The notes under the pieces were generated by a model. The model searched no databases. It had not been told where the DNA came from and was given only the letters and a program-made list of their open reading frames with translations. The translations under genes and the position numbers were made by a program. Positions 43,270 to 51,536 of a stretch of DNA of 64,000 nt are shown in pieces; within the stretch, counting starts at the first letter, position 1; each line of letters starts with the position of its first letter. Origin of the DNA: an uncultured Eubacteriales bacterium (GTDB lineage: Bacteria; Bacillota; Clostridia; Oscillospirales; Acutalibacteraceae); the NCBI GenBank assembly GCA_934486615.1, contig CAKSQO010000002.1, forward strand, positions 124,001 through 188,000, written 5' to 3'.

Positions 43270-43606
43270 CAATGAAATAAATCCCTGCGGGGTTTGTGAA
43301 ATGCCCTGCAGGGATGAAATATTGCTTAAAAATATGAAATTCGCCTCTCGGCGCGTAAAATCGCTGCGGCGACGGGTGGATTTTATTTGATATTCGGCAA
43401 CAGCTTAAATTTTCATCAAAGCTCAGCCTTTGATTTTATTTTTAAATTAAAGGCGAAAATCGAGCTGTACGCTGACTTCATTCAACAATGACAAGCGGAT
43501 TGTACGATTCAATAAACGACACGGCCGAAGGCGAAGCACTGTGACTTTTGCCTTTGGCCGTTTTTGTTTGCATATATGCGAGCAGACTTGCGCCGCCAAG
43601 CTGCTC
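43270..43606. other. Gene-free stretch with several hairpins
   Basis: No gene is visible. It holds a perfect ATCCCTGC/GCAGGGAT-type hairpin (about 43281-43313), a copy of the repeated CGGCGCG...GGGTGG element (43341-43384), and a terminator-like stem ACGGCCGAAGGC / GCCTTTGGCCGT followed by TTTTT (43521-43565), pointing right. No gene lies upstream of the last hairpin on the plus strand, so an unannotated small transcript is possible. Confidence 0.5.
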
Positions 43607-44977
43607 TTACACCTTAAACATGAGTGTGGATAAATCGTCGAAGGTTATTTCGCCGCGGCCTGCAGAATTGCCGACGTTTACGGTCAGCGTACCGTTTTTC
43701 AGGCCGTAGGCGACCTTTTTGCCCTCGAGTGTCACGGAGGTGACCGACTTGCTCTTACGCATATTCAGCTCAAAGCTGACCTTGCCGTCGCTCGGGGTCT
43801 GATGCGAGAGCGACTGCGACTTGAACACTGCCGAGTCGGTCATCAGAATATTATAGATATTCGACATCTCCATATCGGTCAGGCCTACGCGGCGCATAAT
43901 CGTAACGGCCTTGTCGTGCGAAGTGTTGCCCTGAGCCGCTCTGAGGCCCGTCACAAGCTGCTCGAAGCCGTCGTCTCCGGCGGTATAGGAGCGCGGGCGG
44001 TTGGGCGTAAGCTCGTAGTCGATGAAGACATTCCGCTCATCGACACCGACAAACGATTCGAGCATAAACGCCAAAGTGCCCGTGCGGTCGGCGCCCGCAG
44101 CGCAGTGGAACACTATCGGGTAGTTATCGAGGTCGGCAAACAGCTTGAGCGCTTTTCCCGAGCCGTCGCCGCCGTAAAGGAACGACCTGTACGCGGCAAT
44201 CGGCACACGGACGTAGTTTACGTCCGCGCTTATCGGGCTGCGGGTTCTGTACTCCTCGGCGACCTCCGCTTCGGTGCGCAGGTCGAGGTCGGTCTTGACG
44301 CCGAGCAGACCTGTCAGCAGCTGCCTGCCGTCGTCGGTGACGTTGTCGATTGACGCGCAGCGGTAGACAAGCCCCTGCTTTATTCGCTTGCCGCCGTCGG
44401 CGGGCCAGCTGCCCATGTCACGGAAGTTGCCGACTCCGCCGACCGCGATAACGCGCGGACCGTCGAGGGTCCTGAACTCGTAAGTCTCGGTCTGCTTTTC
44501 TTCTCCGTCGGCGGTGAAGCGCGCCATGCAATAATATGCAGTGCCCGTTTTGAGTGCATTTATGTTGACCGTACCGTGCCCCGTCGCATCAAACACGCGC
44601 GGGTCGGACATATCCTTGTTTTCGGACACGAGCAGCTCGATTTTTTCGGGATTGCCGACCGAGTTTATCCTTATGCGGGCGGGAGTATGCAGGTCGGAGC
44701 TGCCGATGAACGAATAGTAATCAACCGTGTTCGAGGCAAAATCGTTCAGGTCGTACATCTCAGCTTTTTGCATATAAAGGCGGAGCGTGTCGGTGTTCAG
44801 GTCGTACTCCTCGTCGACGGAGAGCTTTACGTCAATCAAACCCTCCGTTGATGAGGCCGACGAATCCGACGACCCGGTCGAAGCTGCGGACGAGCTTCCC
44901 GCCGTTTTATTCTTGCCGCACGCTGCGGCAGACGCAAAAAGCATTGCGGCGCAGATGAGCGCTAAAATCCTTTTCAA
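43607..44977 (-). CDS. Extracellular tyrosine-phosphatase-like lipoprotein
   Basis: The 456-residue protein begins with a lipoprotein signal (KRILALICAAMLFASAAACG), followed by a Ser/Ala/Gly-rich linker. A fibronectin-like part (about 60-160) leads into a phosphatase domain with the P-loop HCAAGADRTG (H291, C292, R298). GVGNFRDMGSWPADGGKRIK, then GLVYRCASIDNVTDDG, are typical of the Y_phosphatase3 family. It should act outside the cell on phosphotyrosine, phospholipid or another phosphate ester. I chose TTG at 44977 because it opens a clean signal peptide; a longer frame from 45139 runs through the upstream terminator. It is not in the cobalamin operon, as a terminator separates them. Confidence 0.85.
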   Translation of the reverse strand: MKRILALICAAMLFASAAACGKNKTAGSSSAASTGSSDSSASSTEGLIDVKLSVDEEYDLNTDTLRLYMQKAEMYDLNDFASNTVDYYSFIGSSDLHTPARIRINSVGNPEKIELLVSENKDMSDPRVFDATGHGTVNINALKTGTAYYCMARFTADGEEKQTETYEFRTLDGPRVIAVGGVGNFRDMGSWPADGGKRIKQGLVYRCASIDNVTDDGRQLLTGLLGVKTDLDLRTEAEVAEEYRTRSPISADVNYVRVPIAAYRSFLYGGDGSGKALKLFADLDNYPIVFHCAAGADRTGTLAFMLESFVGVDERNVFIDYELTPNRPRSYTAGDDGFEQLVTGLRAAQGNTSHDKAVTIMRRVGLTDMEMSNIYNILMTDSAVFKSQSLSHQTPSDGKVSFELNMRKSKSVTSVTLEGKKVAYGLKNGTLTVNVGNSAGRGEITFDDLSTLMFKV

Positions 44978-45081
44978 AAAATCACCGCTTTCCGTTATTA
45001 CCGTTAATTCTAACATAAAAAGGTGCGCCGAATAACTGCCATAAGCAACAAAATCACAGCCGCTCTTTTGTGGCCTATCAA

Positions 45082-45119
45082 CAAAAACACCCGCGGCCGA
45101 GAAAAAGTCGCGGGCGTTT
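45082..45119 (-). terminator. Terminator of the cobalamin-riboswitch operon
   Basis: On the minus strand, AACGCCCGCGAC pairs with GCCGCGGGTGTT and is followed by TTTG, directly after the ECF gene stop. Confidence 0.85.
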
Positions 45120-45122
45120 AAG

Positions 45123-45653
45123 TTATTTTGGATAGACAAGGCGGTCAGCCGCTTTAAGCGCGTTGGCTATCGGCACTGTCAGCAGGCCCATACACAGGTT
45201 GCCCGCGGCGTGTACCACGTCCCACGGCAGACCCGCGATTATCCATGTTACGGTTGCCTTGAAGGACAGCCCGTACATCAGCGCCTGAGCAGGCGCGTAC
45301 AGCGTGCCGAACAGCATACCGTGCACGGCACACACGGCGCAGCAGGCGGGCACGGCAGCCTTGGCCGACATCTTCCCCGGCAGCAGCATCGCAGCGCCCC
45401 ACAGCGGCAGCCATATATACAGATACGGCAGCCACCACATATGAAAGCCGTTGAACAGCCCGCACAGGAACACGAACAGATAAAGCGGAATCAGCGCCTT
45501 TGAGCGGTAAACGAGAGTATAGGCCACGGTCAGCATGGCTATCGGGTGCACGTTTGGCATAAACTCCATTATGACCTTGGCAACGTACATCACCGTGCCG
45601 AGCAGGGCGAACACCGCCGTCTCCCTTATGCTGAGGGCCGGTTTGCGCTTCAC
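45123..45653 (-). CDS. ECF transporter S component, predicted cobalamin-related
   Basis: The 176-residue integral membrane protein has about six hydrophobic helices. It starts with RETAVFALLGTVMYVAKVIM, the Ala-rich first helix typical of ECF substrate-binding (S) components, and has FNGFHMWWLPYLYIWLPLWG. The energising EcfAA'T module is not encoded nearby, so it would be shared from elsewhere. It overlaps the DUF4430 lipoprotein by 4 bases, and both sit behind a cobalamin riboswitch. I infer B12 or corrinoid/precursor uptake. The specificity is inferred from regulation, not from residues. Confidence 0.8.
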   Translation of the reverse strand: MKRKPALSIRETAVFALLGTVMYVAKVIMEFMPNVHPIAMLTVAYTLVYRSKALIPLYLFVFLCGLFNGFHMWWLPYLYIWLPLWGAAMLLPGKMSAKAAVPACCAVCAVHGMLFGTLYAPAQALMYGLSFKATVTWIIAGLPWDVVHAAGNLCMGLLTVPIANALKAADRLVYPK

Positions 45654-46144
45654 CCCTCGGCTACTGTTGCCACGAACGAATAGGTAGCGCCCGCGGTGAT
45701 TTCGGTCGAGTCAACGCCGGTGGAAGCGTAGTCGCCGTCGATGTAGAACGCCCAGTAAGAGCCGTCGGTGTTATAGTCAAGGGTAACGCCGTTGACGGTC
45801 GTGACAAACAGGCCGTAGGAGCTGTCCTGACCCGCGATGAGGCCGACCTTCAGCAGAGCGGCGCCGACGGTGGTCTCGTCGGTGTTGACGGTAAACTCGG
45901 TGCTTTTTTTGTCGGCGTCGGTGACGACGAACTTGAACTTGGTGCTGCCCTCGCCGACAACGTTGGCGTCGCCTGCCTTGCTCGAAACGGAGCTGCTCGC
46001 CGGAGCGCTCGATACGTTGCTCGAAGCGGAGCTTGACGCGCCCTTATCGGAACCGCAGGAGGTCATAGTCAGTGCAACAGCCGCAGAAAGCACCAGACAA
46101 AGCAGAGCGGAAACGACAGAGGAAGTAAACTTTTTCTTTTCCAT
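45650..46144 (-). CDS. DUF4430-domain lipoprotein, predicted corrinoid-capture protein
   Basis: The 164-residue protein has a lipoprotein signal (LSAAVALTMTSCGSDKG), a Ser/Ala-rich linker (about 34-58) and a C-terminal DUF4430 domain (FTVNTDETTVGAALLKVGLI, GLFVTTVNGVTLDY, GSYWAFYIDGDYASTG). DUF4430 is related to the C-terminal domain of transcobalamin/intrinsic-factor-like proteins and often accompanies ECF transporters. Its place directly behind a cobalamin riboswitch and before an ECF S component suggests surface capture of B12. Its start follows AAGGAG. The link is inferential but well supported by context. Confidence 0.82.
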   Translation of the reverse strand: MEKKKFTSSVVSALLCLVLSAAVALTMTSCGSDKGASSSASSNVSSAPASSSVSSKAGDANVVGEGSTKFKFVVTDADKKSTEFTVNTDETTVGAALLKVGLIAGQDSSYGLFVTTVNGVTLDYNTDGSYWAFYIDGDYASTGVDSTEITAGATYSFVATVAEG

Positions 46145-46228
46145 TTTTTCTTTTCTCCTTAGAAAAATATTGCCGTTCTCTCACGCAGGCGATCGCTGCG
46201 GACTTAATGCTTTGAGCATTAGGTCATA

Positions 46229-46434
46229 ACGGCTCGGGCGACAAGGTCTTTCGACTTAAAGCACCGCTCGCTCACCTTCTCGCCGAAAGCCCACAGGGCA
46301 CATCGGCAATGGCTTTTACGCGGCGAAAAGCTGCGGCTTTTCGACTCGCTGCGTACTGCGCGCGGCATAAAATGCTTATCACGGCGGCGGGCCCGTGCGG
46401 GAATTTCACCCGTTTCCCTTTTTCGCCACCGATT
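46229..46434 (-). ncRNA. Cobalamin riboswitch
   Basis: The minus strand has the adenosylcobalamin aptamer blocks in order: GGTGGCGAAAAAGGGAAACG, GGGTGAAATTCCCGCACGGG, CCCGCCGCCGTGAT, then AAGCCATTG (B12-box region), CCTGTGGGC, CGGCGAGAAGG and the 3' AAGTCGAAAGACCTTGTC. These match the conserved core GGGAA...CCCGC...GCCA.TG...AAGUC..GACC. It precedes the DUF4430/ECF genes, and the downstream stem AATGCT/AGCATT at 46207-46225 could be part of the switch. Exact borders need a covariance search. Confidence 0.9.
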
Positions 46435-46463
46435 ATTCTATCATATTAAGCGTCCGCGGTCAA
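46435..46463 (-). promoter_or_regulatory. Promoter of the cobalamin-riboswitch transcript
   Basis: TTGACC (46463-46458), a 17-base spacer and TAGAAT (46440-46435) on the minus strand lead straight into the riboswitch. Confidence 0.75.
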
Positions 46464-46473
46464 TCTTGCACTA

Positions 46474-46501
46474 TTGACAAATGCGGCTTTGGGTGTAAAA
46501 T
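46474..46501 (+). promoter_or_regulatory. Promoter of PII-like/antiporter operon
   Basis: Perfect TTGACA (46474-46479), a 16-base spacer and TAAAAT (46496-46501) on the plus strand lie back to back with the riboswitch promoter. Confidence 0.75.
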
Positions 46502-46534
46502 ATTTCTTGAAGAAATAAGAGGAGGTAATTTGCT

Positions 46535-46873
46535 TTGCAGGTGCTATTTTTAGTTTTAAACAAAACGGAGTGTCTTGAGGAGATACTCAAGGAATTCAGC
46601 AAAAAAGAGCTTCACGGCGCGACGATACTCGACAGCAAGGGTATGGCGCACAGCCTCGACAGCTTCACCGAGCTGCAGTTTATGCTGTCGCTCAGGTCGC
46701 TGCTCGACCCGACCCACCGCGAAAGCAAGACGGTGTTTATGGTCATTAAGGACGACGAGGTCAAGGTCGTATCCGATATAGTCAACCGCGTCACAGGAGG
46801 ACTGGACAAGCCCGACACGGGAATACTGTTCACCATGCCGGTGAGCCATCTGGAAGGATTCAAGCTCAAATGA
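46535..46873 (+). CDS. PII-like (GlnB-fold) signalling protein
   Basis: The 112-residue protein fits the beta-alpha-beta x2 fold of the PII superfamily: QVLFLVLNKTECLEEILKEF, HGATILDSKGMAHSL, then KTVFMVIKDDEVKVVSDIVN and TGILFTMPVSHLEGF. The canonical GlnB uridylylation Tyr motif is not present, so it is PII-like rather than GlnB. Start is TTG 46535, with GGAGG 9 bases upstream. It overlaps the following cation/proton antiporter by 4 bases, so the two are translationally coupled. PII-like proteins control transporters by binding nucleotides, and a regulatory role on this antiporter is the likeliest function. Confidence 0.8.
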   Translation: MQVLFLVLNKTECLEEILKEFSKKELHGATILDSKGMAHSLDSFTELQFMLSLRSLLDPTHRESKTVFMVIKDDEVKVVSDIVNRVTGGLDKPDTGILFTMPVSHLEGFKLK

Positions 46874-48036
46874 ATACTCTGCTTTACCTTGCGATAATGA
46901 TATTTTCGGGTATGCTTTTCGGCCGCATTGCCAAGCTTGTAAAGCTGCCTAACGTCACGGGCTACCTTGTCGGAGGTCTGATAATCGGCCCGAGCGTACT
47001 TAATATAATACCCGCCGACGCGATAAGCTCGATGACGATAATATCGAACGTAGCGCTCGGCTTCATCGCCTTTTCGATAGGCAACGAGTTCAAGATCTCG
47101 TATTTCAAGCGCGTCGGCGCGACCCCGATAGTAATTGCGGTGTTCGAGTCGCTGCTGGCGGTCGTCTTCGTTATGGTCGGGCTCATCATCGCGGGCTTTG
47201 ATCTGCCGTTTTCGATAGTGCTCGGCTCCATCGCGGCCGCGACCGCTCCCGCGGCGACGATAATGGTCATTCGCCAGTACAAGGCCAAAGGCCCGATGAC
47301 AGAAACGCTGTTAAGCGTTGTGGCGATCGACGACGCGACCGCACTGATATTCTTCGGCATCTGCGTTGCCATCGCGGGCGCGCTCGGCGGCAAGAGCGAG
47401 TCGCTCGGTATGGCGCTGCTCAAGCCCGTTGTCGAAATACTGGGCGCTGTGGTAATCGGCTTTGTGATAGGGCTGCTCATGCTGCTGCCTTTCAGGTGGT
47501 TTAAAAAGGACGGCAACCGCCTGTCGATAATCATAGGCGCTGTATTCCTCGGGGTCGGACTTGCCGACATACTCGGCATATCGAGCCTGCTGCTGTGCAT
47601 GGCAATGGGCGCGGCGCTCGCCAACTTCAGCAGCGAGACTGCCTCGATAATGAAGCTTGCCGACGGGCTGACCCCGCCGATATTCCTGCTGTTCTTCGTC
47701 GCCTCGGGCGCCGAGCTGCAGCTGAGCGTTCTGCCGCAGATAGGGCTTGCGGGCGTAATCTATGTCATACTGCGCGTTGTCGGCAAGGTCGCGGGCGCAG
47801 CCTTCGGCGCGGCGATTTGCAAGGCGCAGGCGAGCGTGCGCAAGTACCTCGGTCTGGCGCTTGCACCGCAGGCGGGCGTTGCGATAGGACTGTCGCTGAT
47901 TGCCATCACAGCAGTGCCTGAGCACGGCGCGGCGATACGCGCAATAATCCTGTGCGGCACGCTGATCTACGAAATGGTCGGCCCCGCGCTGTCAAAGTTC
48001 GCACTCAAAAAAGCAGGCGAGATAACCGAAAGCTGA
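46870..48036 (+). CDS. CPA2-type cation:proton antiporter (Kef/NapA-like)
   Basis: The 388-residue membrane protein has about 12-13 helices. It has the CPA2 marks RIAKLVKLPNVTGYLVGGLI, the SIAAATAPAATIMVIRQYKA crossover region and VVAIDDATALIFFGICVAIA (Asp-Asp pair in an ID-D arrangement, the ion-binding site). It lacks the C-terminal RCK/TrkA-N nucleotide-binding domain found in KefB/C. The upstream PII-like protein may replace that regulatory domain. It exchanges Na+ or K+ for H+. A strong terminator follows at 48076. Confidence 0.88.
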   Translation: MNTLLYLAIMIFSGMLFGRIAKLVKLPNVTGYLVGGLIIGPSVLNIIPADAISSMTIISNVALGFIAFSIGNEFKISYFKRVGATPIVIAVFESLLAVVFVMVGLIIAGFDLPFSIVLGSIAAATAPAATIMVIRQYKAKGPMTETLLSVVAIDDATALIFFGICVAIAGALGGKSESLGMALLKPVVEILGAVVIGFVIGLLMLLPFRWFKKDGNRLSIIIGAVFLGVGLADILGISSLLLCMAMGAALANFSSETASIMKLADGLTPPIFLLFFVASGAELQLSVLPQIGLAGVIYVILRVVGKVAGAAFGAAICKAQASVRKYLGLALAPQAGVAIGLSLIAITAVPEHGAAIRAIILCGTLIYEMVGPALSKFALKKAGEITES

Positions 48037-48075
48037 CCGCGCTGCCGCTTAAATCATCTGCCGCACTGCATAAAA

Positions 48076-48119
48076 AACGGCTCTCACTTAAAAAGACCGA
48101 GTGAGAGCCGTTGATTTTT
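48076..48119 (+). terminator. Terminator of PII-like/antiporter operon
   Basis: A perfect 13-bp stem (AACGGCTCTCACT and its complement) is followed by GATTTTTG. Confidence 0.9.
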
Positions 48120-48530
48120 GCCTTGAAAACAGATATAAGCTGATCCGCGGGCGCGTTGGGGGTGGGGGGTGATGAGTGGGAGCTCATCGTGCGGCCGCGT
48201 AACAGCTTATTGGTATAGATTATAGTTTGCGCCCGCATAAATGACAATATTTGACGGTAAAATGTGACCTAAAGGTAAAAAATCAGAACCGTATTGACAA
48301 ATGGAAACTCCCGTGCCGCAAGTGCCCGACCGACGCTGACCGCCGTTGCCGTCGCAATCCTTTGCAAGCGTGCGTTTGCCATAATTTTCAATCGTCAAAA
48401 AAGTGTAATATTACCCCGAATATGTTGATTTACATAATTTCTTGTGTTAAAATGTAGTTTGGTATCCGGGCGCGGTAAAACCGGACACATTTTTGACGTT
48501 TATCAATTCTTTCAGAGGACGGAGCGCACA
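48120..48530. other. Intergenic region upstream of MBOAT gene
   Basis: No gene is seen in about 410 bases. It includes a G-rich run at about 48155-48181 with a GATGAG/CTCATC hairpin next to it, and the promoter at 48425. Two further -35-like TTGAC motifs (48254, 48294) lack good partners. Confidence 0.5.
48425..48453 (+). promoter_or_regulatory. Promoter of MBOAT/DHHW operon
   Basis: TTGATT (48425-48430), a 17-base spacer and TAAAAT (48448-48453) lie 78 bases before the start. Confidence 0.65.
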
Positions 48531-49994
48531 ATGGTATTCTCAAGCCTGACCTTTTTTCTGGTGTTTTTAACACTCAACCTGATATGCTACTCTTTTGCCA
48601 AGGACATTCGCAGCAAGAATATCGTTATGCTCGTGTTTTCGCTCGTGTTCTACACCTGGGGCGAGCCGAAATATGTCCTGCTGTTGCTTGCAATGGTGGG
48701 CGTAAACTGGCTGATGTCACTGCTTATCGAGAAGCACCGTAAAACCAAACTCGCGCGCCTGTGGCTCGTGATTTCGTGCGTCTTCAGCCTCGGAATGCTT
48801 GCGATATTCAAGTATTCAAACCTCATTACCTCGACTTTTTCGTTCATTTTCGGCGATTTTGTGACGAACATCGCCCTGCCCATCGGCATTTCGTTCTACA
48901 CGTTCCAGATTCTTTCCTACGTCATCGACGTCTACCGCGGCGAAGTGCCCGCGCAGCACTCGTTCTGGCGGCTGCTGCTGTACGTCAGCCTGTTCCACCA
49001 GTGCATCGCAGGGCCGATAGTACGCTACCGTGACGTCGAGCGCGAGATAACCTCGCGCCGCATGACGGGCGAGGATTTCAGCCGCGGCGTGACCCGCTTC
49101 GCGGTCGGTCTTGGCAAAAAGGCGATGCTTGCCAACGCGTGTGCAAAGGTCGCCGACACGATACTGCTCAGCGACTCGCAGTTGAGCGATATGACAAAGC
49201 TGAGCAAAAACCTCGAGCAGCTCGCCTCAAAGCCCGCCGCCATGCTGTGGCTCGGCGTGCTGATGTATATGCTGTTTATCTACCTCGATTTCTCCGCCTA
49301 CTCCGATATGGCTATCGGAATGGGGCTTATGATAGGCTTCCACTATAAAGAGAACTTCAACTACCCTTATGTTGCGTCGAGCGTCACCGACTTTTGGCGC
49401 AGATGGCACATTTCGCTGAGCAGCTTCTTCCGCGATTACGTCTATATACCGCTCGGCGGCAACCGAAAGGGTCTGCCGCGCAAGCTGTTCAATATGTTCG
49501 TGGTCTGGTTCTTAACAGGGCTGTGGCACGGCGCAAGCTGGAACTTCGTGCTGTGGGGGCTTTACTTCTTTGTGTTCCTCGTTATCGAGAATCTCGGTCT
49601 GCGCGACAAACTCGCAAAAGCGCCCAAGTTCGTCGGCCACCTCTATCTGCTGCTGGTTGTGTTCTTTGGCTGGATTCTGTTCCGCTTTACGAATATGAGC
49701 GCCGCGCGGACAGTTTTCAAGGGGCTGTTCGGCCTGAACGGCAACGGCTTTACGAGCTTTGAGGCCAACGCGATGTGGCTTAACTACATCTTCTTCCTCA
49801 TCGTCGCGATAGTCTCCGTCACGCCGCTTATCAAAAATCTGGGCGCAAAGCTCACGGCTGTCAGCGAGAAAAACGGTGTCGTGGCCGTCGTATACGGCGT
49901 GTCGCAGATACTTGTGCCGACCGTGCTGATAATTCTCAGCACCATGGCGCTTGTGGGCAACAGCTACAATCCGTTCATTTACTTCAGATTTTAA
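48531..49994 (+). CDS. MBOAT-family O-acyltransferase (AlgI/PatA-like)
   Basis: The 487-residue polytopic protein starts with VFSSLTFFLVFLTLNLICYS. It has the MBOAT markers YTFQILSYVIDVYRGEVPAQ, LYVSLFHQCIAGPIVRYRDV, then NYPYVASSVTDFWRRWHISL and the catalytic His region WFLTGLWHGASWNFVLWGLY. AlgI/PatA-type enzymes carry acetyl groups across the membrane to modify polysaccharides or peptidoglycan. The DHHW protein 12 bases downstream is the usual partner. Start ATG 48531 follows GAGGACGGAG. The target polymer is unknown; the capsule from the first region is possible but unlinked. Confidence 0.9.
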   Translation: MVFSSLTFFLVFLTLNLICYSFAKDIRSKNIVMLVFSLVFYTWGEPKYVLLLLAMVGVNWLMSLLIEKHRKTKLARLWLVISCVFSLGMLAIFKYSNLITSTFSFIFGDFVTNIALPIGISFYTFQILSYVIDVYRGEVPAQHSFWRLLLYVSLFHQCIAGPIVRYRDVEREITSRRMTGEDFSRGVTRFAVGLGKKAMLANACAKVADTILLSDSQLSDMTKLSKNLEQLASKPAAMLWLGVLMYMLFIYLDFSAYSDMAIGMGLMIGFHYKENFNYPYVASSVTDFWRRWHISLSSFFRDYVYIPLGGNRKGLPRKLFNMFVVWFLTGLWHGASWNFVLWGLYFFVFLVIENLGLRDKLAKAPKFVGHLYLLLVVFFGWILFRFTNMSAARTVFKGLFGLNGNGFTSFEANAMWLNYIFFLIVAIVSVTPLIKNLGAKLTAVSEKNGVVAVVYGVSQILVPTVLIILSTMALVGNSYNPFIYFRF

Positions 49995-50006
49995 GGAGGG
50001 CGCGAA

Positions 50007-51353
50007 ATGAAAAACAACCGTTTTAAATTCATCGTCAACGCCCTCAAGTCAAGCCTTTTCGTGCTCACACTCATCGTCGGGCTTATCGTTTCGATGCTTA
50101 TTCCGCTGCGCCCGACCTACTCAGAGAATGAAAAGCGCGAGCTTACCAAGTTCCCCGCCCTGACTGCGTCGAGCCTTGCCGACGGCAGCTTTTTCGCGGG
50201 AATCGACACCTGGTTTGCCGACACCTTCCCGTTCAGAGAAGCGATGATCTCGGCCTACGGCGGCATCGAAGATCTGTACGGCTTACACACGACCAAGGTG
50301 CACGGCAAGGTCGACGACGGCGACGATATTCCCGACACGCCGAGCAAGGCGGGGGCTTCGTCGGGGGCTTCGTCGGGCACGGCGTCCTCCGGCTCATCGA
50401 GCACGGGCAGCTCCTCCGCCGCTTCGTCGCAGGATAACGAGCCCGCCGAGCAGGGGCTGTCGATGGGCGGTGTACTGCTTATCAAGAACGCCGCTTACGA
50501 ATACTATAACTTCAACAAATCGTGCGCCGACCGCTATTCCGCAGCCGTCACAAACGCGGCCAACCGCTTGAACGGCATCTCAAACGTCTATGATATGGTC
50601 GTGCCGACGAGCATCGGAATCACGCTCAACGAGGCCACGCGTAAGAGCATTAACAGCTCCGACCAGCAAAAGGCCATCAACTACATCTACGGCTCGATGG
50701 GCGACGGGGTCAAGACGGTAAACGTCTACGACACGCTCATGAGCCACCGCAGCGAGTACATTTTCTTCCGCACCGACCACCACTGGACGCAGCTGGGCGC
50801 TTACTACGCCTATCAGCAGTTCGCAAACCGCGCCAAGTTCATGCCCATTGAGCAGAGCCGCTACTCCACCGTCACCTACGACGGCTTCCTCGGCTCGTTC
50901 TATGCGGCGACGAAGAAGGACGCGACACTCGCCGCCACTCCCGACTCTATCACAGCGTTCAAGCTCATCAATAACGCGTCGATGAATGTCGTAGGCAAAA
51001 ACGGCTCCTCATTCTCGTGGCCCATAATCGGCGACCCGACCAAGTCGGCGGAGAACCTCAAGTACGCGGCGACGTTCATCGGAGGCGACAATCCGCTGTC
51101 GACGATCACAAACAACGACCTTCCCGAGGGCGACTCGTGCATACTGGTCAAGGAGTCGTTCGGCAACGCGTTCGCTCCCCTGCTAATTCCGCATTATAAG
51201 AACATCTACGTCGTCGACTACCGCTACTACAAGGGCGGACTCATCCGGCTTGCGCAGGAAAAGGGCGTAAAGGACGTGATCTTCTTAAACAACATCTCAG
51301 CCACGCGCACTTCAGCCCGTGTGACCGAGATGGAAAACCTCATCAACCGCTGA
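50007..51353 (+). CDS. DHHW-family extracytoplasmic acetyl-transfer partner (AlgJ/AlgX-like)
   Basis: The 448-residue protein has one N-terminal membrane anchor (about 15-35), then FFAGIDTWFADTFPFREAMI, a Ser/Gly/Thr-rich linker of about 35 residues (roughly 113-147), and an SGNH-like domain with the DHHW motif (D257, H258, H259, W260) in FFRTDHHWTQLGAYYAYQ. The catalytic Ser lies in VKESFGNAFAPLL. It would accept the acetyl group from the MBOAT protein and place it on a polymer outside the membrane. It is co-transcribed with the MBOAT gene. The low-complexity linker is unusual for the family. Confidence 0.88.
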   Translation: MKNNRFKFIVNALKSSLFVLTLIVGLIVSMLIPLRPTYSENEKRELTKFPALTASSLADGSFFAGIDTWFADTFPFREAMISAYGGIEDLYGLHTTKVHGKVDDGDDIPDTPSKAGASSGASSGTASSGSSSTGSSSAASSQDNEPAEQGLSMGGVLLIKNAAYEYYNFNKSCADRYSAAVTNAANRLNGISNVYDMVVPTSIGITLNEATRKSINSSDQQKAINYIYGSMGDGVKTVNVYDTLMSHRSEYIFFRTDHHWTQLGAYYAYQQFANRAKFMPIEQSRYSTVTYDGFLGSFYAATKKDATLAATPDSITAFKLINNASMNVVGKNGSSFSWPIIGDPTKSAENLKYAATFIGGDNPLSTITNNDLPEGDSCILVKESFGNAFAPLLIPHYKNIYVVDYRYYKGGLIRLAQEKGVKDVIFLNNISATRTSARVTEMENLINR

Positions 51354-51369
51354 TATTTTAAATAATTGC

Positions 51370-51419
51370 AAAACCGCGTCGGACAAGACATTCATTGCCT
51401 TTTGCCCGACGCGGTTTTT
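51370..51419 (+). terminator. Terminator of MBOAT/DHHW operon
   Basis: The stem AACCGCGTCGG/CCGACGCGGTT with a 21-22-base loop is followed by five T. Confidence 0.88.
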
Positions 51420-51468
51420 ATAATTATTAAGATTTAACAGATTATTTACAATAAAATATGTAGTTTTT

Positions 51469-51496
51469 TTAACAAAGCTGTGTTATACTGTAAAAT
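51469..51496 (+). promoter_or_regulatory. Probable pyk promoter
   Basis: TTAACA (51469-51474), a 16-base spacer and TAAAAT (51491-51496) occur. An alternative -10, TATACT (51484-51489), overlaps, so the choice is uncertain. Confidence 0.5.
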
Positions 51497-51536
51497 GTGG
51501 TAATTTTGATTTTTCCCGAAAGGTAGGGTGTTAAAT

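Noticed and set aside
45123..45139. Phosphatase lipoprotein starting at 45139 within the ECF gene end
   Set aside because: The extra 54 residues would cross a strong terminator and precede the lipoprotein signal; TTG at 44977 is better.
48150..48181. Possible G-quadruplex in the G-rich run before the MBOAT gene
   Set aside because: Only three separate runs of three or more G are present, so a stable four-run quadruplex is not supported.
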